Positions 58,062 to 64,000 of a stretch of 64,000 bases of DNA are shown piece by piece. The stretch comes from Lunularia cruciata (lineage: Eukaryota; Streptophyta; Marchantiopsida; Lunulariales; Lunulariaceae). Every line of letters begins with the position of its first letter. The first letter of the stretch is position 1. A program made the translations under genes and the position numbers. The notes below the pieces were generated by a model. The model ran no database searches. It was not told the DNA's origin and worked only from the letters and a program-made list of their open reading frames with translations. Where the stretch lies: assembly GCA_948567375.1 (NCBI GenBank), contig OX419759.1, positions 659,303 through 723,302 of the forward strand, in the 5' to 3' direction.

Positions 58062-60687
58062 TCAAATGTGAAGAGCAGCGGCAATAGAGCCTGCTAAACT
58101 GAGAATCTCAAAGGGAGCTTTTCCCGTCACGTCTTTGACAGTTGTGGAGCACGAGTCCGTTATCCAAAAATGTGTAAAGCCTTGAGGGCCTGTAAACAAT
58201 TACCACGAAGACTGTTACGATGAAACGCACGTCTACTCCTTATACATCAACAGGAATGACCTAAGGTAATGAAAAAAGCATTTCACAGGATTGAACTCAC
58301 CATTGGGTCCATGAGCAAACCGCTCCCAGGAGTTCTTAGGGAAGACTCCATGAGTGGCATACGCACTGACTTTGCTGGCTCCCAGACCTTGTAAAAGCTT
58401 CTGAAGAGTTGATGGGCAAGGACACCTTGTGAGCAGCCTTTAGTGTAGAAAGTAAGAATTTGCACAGTACGTAAGGGCTCTGCTAATAAAAGAAAGGGCC
58501 GATAAACGTGGAAAGCAATAATCAGGAGGCTAGTCCAAGCCGTTTGAAGAGAGCTGGAACGAAAAATTTATAAAGTAGATCTTACACGAAGATGTAATAG
58601 GCAATGGATGAGAGTGTGAGACCTGACCTGGCACTCAATCAAAGTACTCCCAGATTGTACCAAATCATCTACAATGACAACGTGCCTGCCTTTCGGATCC
58701 CCTTCCTTCAGTCTCACATAACGATTCTCCCCCTCGCGCACTTTTGTACAGATGATCTGCACACCCATATCAGGTACAAATTGCTCATGTAAGCCAGGTA
58801 ACTCTAGGTCAATATACTTGATACCACATAATCAAAGGCGGAGAGAAGAAAGGTCAAGGAAAAACTTACAGTGGGGAAGTGCTGAAGCTGTTTATAGAAC
58901 CGCTTCCACGCACCCTCATCAGGAAACGCGATGCTCACCTGCGACAAGAGGACATTGTAAACATCCTGGGGAAATATATATAACAGAGCGCACAACTGCC
59001 GAATTTGAACCCATACTCTTACTGCGTACGTTGTTTGCATCAGGAAGCTGGTGCAGACGATGCTTCAAGAGAGGAATCCCACTCTCAAAGCATGGTAACA
59101 CGTTGTCACCAAAGTAGAAACGTTCCTGCAATGGTTAAGACAGCCCTTGCGAATATTAAAAGAATTATACTTTACAGAACTTTTGCGAATTCTGTACATT
59201 TCTAAATAGTGCAGCATTCGTACATGCGAGACAGTAGAAGCTTCAAATGCTTTAAAACATAGCCCTTGAGGGCACTGAGTTCAGAGAACTGCACCTCCTA
59301 CAGAACGACAGTAAACTTGAGCCGAGAAAGAAAAGTAAAATAGAAACCGCAGACGCAATTCGAGCTCAATTCTGGTTCAATACGCAAAATCCAAGAACTC
59401 AGATACGAAACCTGAAGAGCGTGGATATCGAAGATGACTAGACTTGTCGGACCGCCTCTTGAAATTGGAATGTTGGACAATATCCTGGCGAGAGTGAAAG
59501 CTGTGGCAATATCCCCCTCGTCTTCCATACGTTCCAGAGTCCCCGTAGGAAAGAAGGGCAAGACCAAAGTGAAAGAAGCTACGAACATACGAGGCAAAGC
59601 ATAGATGATAGAAAGTTGTTCAAATATGACACCAGGGGAACTGAATGAAGCCAAAAAAGCGACATGCTGACTTCGAATGCCATGAGCATTCGGTACAAAC
59701 AGATTCGGAAAACCATCAGCGAAGGTCCTGCAATCAGAGATCGAACGAAGTAAATGATCACGCTGATGCTTAAGATCTAAGCAAAAAGACTGCAAAAAGT
59801 ATTTTGCGTCATCTCAAGAGGAATGTCTCTAGGCAAAAGGCTTAACAGTCGATGCATATCCCTTGACCATAATACAAAGCTAGAACGACCTGTGTACCAC
59901 AGAGTAGGATGTGAAGGTACCCCCATCTGATATTCTTCAGCTCGATGGAGTCGGTTTCTGCAGCAATTCGACGGGCTAGGTCTTCTGTCTCGCTGCTGTA
60001 GAACAAGATGACTTGTTTCTTGTTACTTCGATCAAGAAGGTTACACACCATGCCACTTACATCCACCGACGAGTCACTAGTTGAAGCTGCAGACACGAAA
60101 TAGCAGATGCAAGTTTGACGAGGAAGATCAACAAGTTTGCAAAAAAAGAGAGATGAAATGCAAAAAGCTGGAAGAACATCGTCATAAGAATCTGTTAGAA
60201 TTACGAGTCTCTTAAGAAGCAGAACTGCGGAAGCCGAAGAGGATGCAACAATCGCCACCAAACAACATTTGATCCTCTCGCGAAAGTTACAGCCCACAAC
60301 TCGAGCAAACATAATCTGCCAGATTTTATTTCCAGCTGAACCCGACGAAAGGACTGGAAACTGGACCATACCTGCCAATGCAGCAGCAATAGGCAGAGTG
60401 GTGAAGGTGTTCACTTCATCCACGGAACGATCCGTAGTCCCCGCTTCAGTAACTTCCATTACTTTGACCTCTCCCATTCCCCCGGCCAAAACCCTCAATC
60501 CCAGATGTTGATACTGCTCCTCTCTTCGTCTCTTCCCAATCTCACTGCTGCAAAACCTCAAATTGAGATGCTTCCGCGACAATTTTCGGCTCTCTGGAGG
60601 ACCGAAGGATTCTAGTCTTCTTCGGTTGGATACTCGTGCTAACGCGGGTAGGGTGGCCGAGAAGTGGCCTGTCGTCCTTGCTGCCAT
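58062..60687 (-). CDS. PRS: Ribose-phosphate pyrophosphokinase (PRPP synthetase), plant class II
   Basis: The enzyme makes PRPP from ribose 5-phosphate and ATP for nucleotide, His and Trp synthesis and for salvage. Exons on the minus strand: 60687-60372, 60086-59921, 59727-59412, 59125-59030, 58938-58870, 58756-58628, 58400-58301, 58189-58062. All borders are AG/GT with agreeing phases. The total is 1,320 bp, or 439 residues plus stop, with a true ATG. Motifs: [112 protein letters not shown], the PRPP loop [31 protein letters not shown] and the ending [13 protein letters not shown]. These match the plant PRS3/PRS4 type (phosphate-independent). About 100 N-terminal residues rich in Arg, Ser and Ala precede the conserved core and look like an organelle transit peptide. 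The loop has Ser where relatives usually have Gly. The gene appears intact. Confidence 0.95.
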
Positions 60688-61550
60688 GCGTTAACACTCG
60701 CATTGGCTTCACTTGTTGGCAGCATCCAAGAGGTGGAACTGAAGTTCCGAAATCAGCACTTAGTATCGTTGTACATGACCGATCTCTTCAGAGAAACATG
60801 AAAAAGATAAGGACAACTGTCGTCAAATTAGTAATTTCCATCTGAGTTTATCCTCATCATTGTCCTTAATTTCTCTGTCAGACGTGGCGACCAGATCCTT
60901 TATTCCATACGGAAATACTTCCCCTTTCGCAGAAGAGTACAGTAAGGGGTTCAAAGTTCCCATTTGAACCCCCTGCTTATAGGACACTTTTCTGTAAACT
61001 TGAAGGCCGGGGCCTGTAAAGGAAAAAGAGAACAAAAGTGAATGGGACATACGGCCAATTCACTTTGTTCACCCCAACGACGGTGTTATGGTCACGGCTG
61101 GGTCACATATGGGCAAGTTTGAGGGCGGTTCAAAATGGTTCCCGGGTTGGATTATGGGTGATATTACCTCATTAGGATTAAATTCATGGGTAGGGTCGTG
61201 GAAGAACAAGTTGCCACGTGTCAAGGGACAGGCATCGAAGTGGGATAGTTCATATGATTACAAGTTTGAAAATTTGGAAAGATAGGGTAACTTGTGTGTG
61301 GTGACAAGTTTGAAAATCTCCCGGAGGTCACCCAAATTTGTTGGGGAGCCTGGGAAACTTAGTTCTCTTCATTCACCGACGAATACAACATTGACTAATA
61401 CAATAGAGAGTGTAGACAATTGCACTAAATCTTGGACGTTTGGTATCAGGCACAAAGAGGGAAGGGGATAGATAGAAATGAATTTAGAAGCACTGCCAAG
61501 TTTTGGAGCTAATTTTGAGTTTCTGTTTTTGGAGTTTTGAAGATTGTTAA
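60688..61550. other. Upstream flank of the PRPP synthetase gene
   Basis: Presumed promoter and 5' UTR next to 60687. No TATA box is obvious within 100 bp. Plus-strand open frames near 61.1 kb have no motifs. Confidence 0.4.
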
Positions 61551-63180
61551 AGTGATTGGTGAAGGAACTCTTCTTCCTCCGCCAATCTATGCAACAGCTA
61601 GTCCACTTACTCCATCTATTCCACCCATGTAGCAGGCAAATGCACCGTAGTTTCCCCTATTTATGCATCCCTTGTAATAGTTTTGCATTCTCTTATCCTC
61701 TAGCCAATCCGAATGATACTTCATTTCCATTTTCAGTGTCATTGCCATTCACAAGTTTCCAAGGTTTGTTAAGAATAGTATGTCTACCCACTTCCACCCC
61801 CCTCCGTCTTGGAGTCCTCCTCTCACTCCCAACCCCATGATTTCTAAGACTCCTTTCACCCGTGAATGGACTCGATGGCCAGTGCAAGCATCCAGTACTA
61901 CCAATTTGCACAATGGAAAAGATGAGGAAGATCTATCCAATGACATAATTAGAATAGTCAATCATCATTATGCACAAATTCTTGACTATTTAGAGGAGTC
62001 TGATCATTTTCTTCATATTAAGGGGGCCCTTGCAAGAAGCCTATGTAGAAGAGCACTGCATTTAGCATGATGGTCACCCTTATCATGAAATTTGGGAGAG
62101 GTTTCCCCAAGAGCATGAATGGAATTTGATTAAAGAAGAAATGGCAACGATATATGGCTTCCCACAAGTTGGCCCTAGACTTCAAAGAAAAGAGCATAGT
62201 GGAAGGTTTAATTGAGAATGAGCTGAAAAGAGGTTGGGAAATCACACATGATAAATTGAATTATGAGGCCTTCATTTTCATTGAATGGACTTGATGTTTG
62301 GTTGTAGAGAAAACATTTCTCCCCTGCCTTAGTCTAGGAGATGGAATCAATATTATTGAATTGGATGACAAGGGGTTGGAAAATATGCCTAAAGTGCACC
62401 ATGAAGAAAATGTAGAGTGTGCAACGTAGATTGAGGAAGACATGGTGAGGTCTAAAACCACATAGTTTGAATTTATCACTTACACACCAAGGATAGATTC
62501 ATTTGATTCACATTCTCAAGTACCAAGGCTATAATGCATCTACAAATGAGAGGCCTGAGGTGCAAGAGGAGCAAGAGGTGTAGGAGGAGTATAGCATATC
62601 ACCACCCTCTCATTATGTGTCTAGTATGCATGAGGCTAGTGCAATGGAGGATTTTGCAACCACAAAGATAAGAGATCAAGAGGGAGAAGGAGGAGGAGTG
62701 AAACCAAGAGGACATGAAGGGGAGGCTCAAAAGAAGAAGAAGGTGCTTAGGGTGAATTCAAAATCTTCTCCAATGTCTACTTTCTCCCGAGACATTGCTA
62801 GTCATATGAAATTGAGGACATAATCTTTGGAAGTTAGAAAGAGATTGGGATTAGCCAAGAAGGTGGCTAAGATGGAGAAGCATCAACCCAAAGCGGAGGC
62901 CTAGAGAATCATCCAATTAGAGAAGTTAGAGTCTAAGAAGATGGTCCTTAGTTTGAAATAAATTAAAAAATGGGAGAAATTAATATTCAAGGAGAGAAAG
63001 GTCAAAGCCAAGCAAGTAGAGTATATGACCTTAGAATTAGCTAGAGCAAGAAAGTCATATGAGGAAATCAGAGGGATGTTGAGGACTTCTATGGATATGT
63101 ACTCTCCATATTCTTCCACCATGGTTCATCTAGGGATAACAATTCAAACTCCTTGTAAAGTGTGTGGTATTGTAACTTAT
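61551..63180 (+). pseudogene. Decayed coding-like stretch, probably retroelement-derived
   Basis: The plus strand shows a Pro-rich start (near 61.78 kb, FHPPPSWSPPLTPNP) and a middle helical part. A Lys/Glu-rich tail runs to about 63.12 kb, with LAKKVAKMEKHQPKAEA-like and LELARARKSYEEIRGMLR pieces. The frame is broken several times. It resembles the 34-36.4 kb fossil in style, though no sequence match between them was established. Family unknown. Confidence 0.35.
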
Positions 63181-64000
63181 TTCTAATAAGAAGCTTTTGT
63201 TGTTGGTGGTGAAGTTGATGGTATGACAATTATTCAAAAATGACATGCCACTTTTTTTGCACATGTTGCAGTTTAGGATACCTAGAGATTGGTCTGCATA
63301 GGGTGGTATATGGGGGTTTAAGGTCCTACAAGGTGGTATATATGGGATTTAAGTATATGGTGATATACTTAGGGTAGGGTAGTATATGCAAGGTTTAAGG
63401 TTTTACAACTATAGCAAAGAGGTGAAGAAGCAAAGCATGTATCAAAAGAAGAGATTCATGGGCAAAGTGGTCCCAATCACAAAGCCAAGACAAGTACACA
63501 ATGAGAAGAGAGAAAGATGCACCTCAAGCAATGGAATGCCCTTGGGAAACAAAGGTGCAACACCTCCATGTGTACCATGGTATATTCTTGTTGTGTAGTC
63601 ATGCTATTGTGGTTATGAGTGGAGGTTATATCAAGCCGTAGGTCTTCCATAAGCTAGATGTCACTAATCCAACCATCAAGGAGCCTTCTTGACCTACCCA
63701 TACAAAGTGATGTTTCAAATTCCTCCAAACCCTTCCTAAACCCACAAAGTGATACCTAACTCCTTTGATAGTTTTACCAAAACCAAAATTTTCTTTCAAA
63801 GTGCTGCTCCAAAGGCCATGCAAGACCCACTGCCCCTTGACCCCAGCTTGCTGATCTGCCAGGGAGACCCCTACTCCAAGCCACATCTGCAAAGTTTATC
63901 AAAGAATTATCTCCAATCAACCCTACCCAATCAAACCCAATCAAACTCCACACTCAATACAAGCTCCTCTCATATTTACTTTTGATTTCTCGCCCCCACA
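63181..64000. other. Right edge, repeat-like and unassigned
   Basis: 63.28-63.42 kb has imperfect repeats of GGTGGTATAT(A/G)...TTTAAG(G/T). The rest shows no recognised gene. The window ends inside this sequence. Confidence 0.35.

Overview
The window looks like nuclear DNA of a land plant, most likely a seedless one (bryophyte-like), though this is an inference. Supporting it are intron-rich genes with GT-AG introns, a plastid-type uracil phosphoribosyltransferase, a plant class II PRPP synthetase, plant-type Ty3/gypsy and Ty1/copia fossils, a Mutator-like transposon, and a zinc-finger/RT/restriction-like-endonuclease LINE that is not one of the usual seed-plant L1 or RTE types.

Three host genes are recognisable, all on the minus strand. 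(1) A UPP gene (about 1.49-4.27 kb): eleven exons join in consistent phase, and a transit-peptide-like first exon precedes them. (2) A very long coiled-coil gene (about 15.4-25.7 kb): thirteen exons join in phase into at least 2,000 residues of unknown function, with a three-fold repeated, exon-bounded helical module. (3) A PRPP synthetase gene (58.06-60.69 kb): eight exons give an uninterrupted 439-residue protein. UPP consumes the PRPP that the third gene makes, so two steps of pyrimidine salvage lie about 54 kb apart.

Between the genes are mobile elements. A decayed LINE lies at 5.2-8.56 kb. Short dispersed repeats share a 3' end with it; two of them (10.0 and 14.0 kb) are bounded by target-site duplications. 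From 28.6 to about 55 kb there is an AT-rich block. It holds a 3.6-kb Mutator-like element with 540-bp terminal inverted repeats and a 9-bp target duplication, an old Ty3/gypsy fossil with LTR-like repeats, a foreign LTR with a dense heat-shock-element cluster inside that fossil, and a Ty1/copia fossil directly downstream. The right end (61.5-64 kb) is again decayed repeat-like sequence.

The most noteworthy observations are the LINE and short-repeat pair with a shared 3' tail and two conserved hairpins, the heat-shock-element-rich LTR promoter, the long-TIR Mutator element, and the exon-duplicated coiled-coil gene. Exon boundaries were read by eye from splice consensus and phase. Family assignments rest on recognised motifs, not on database searches.
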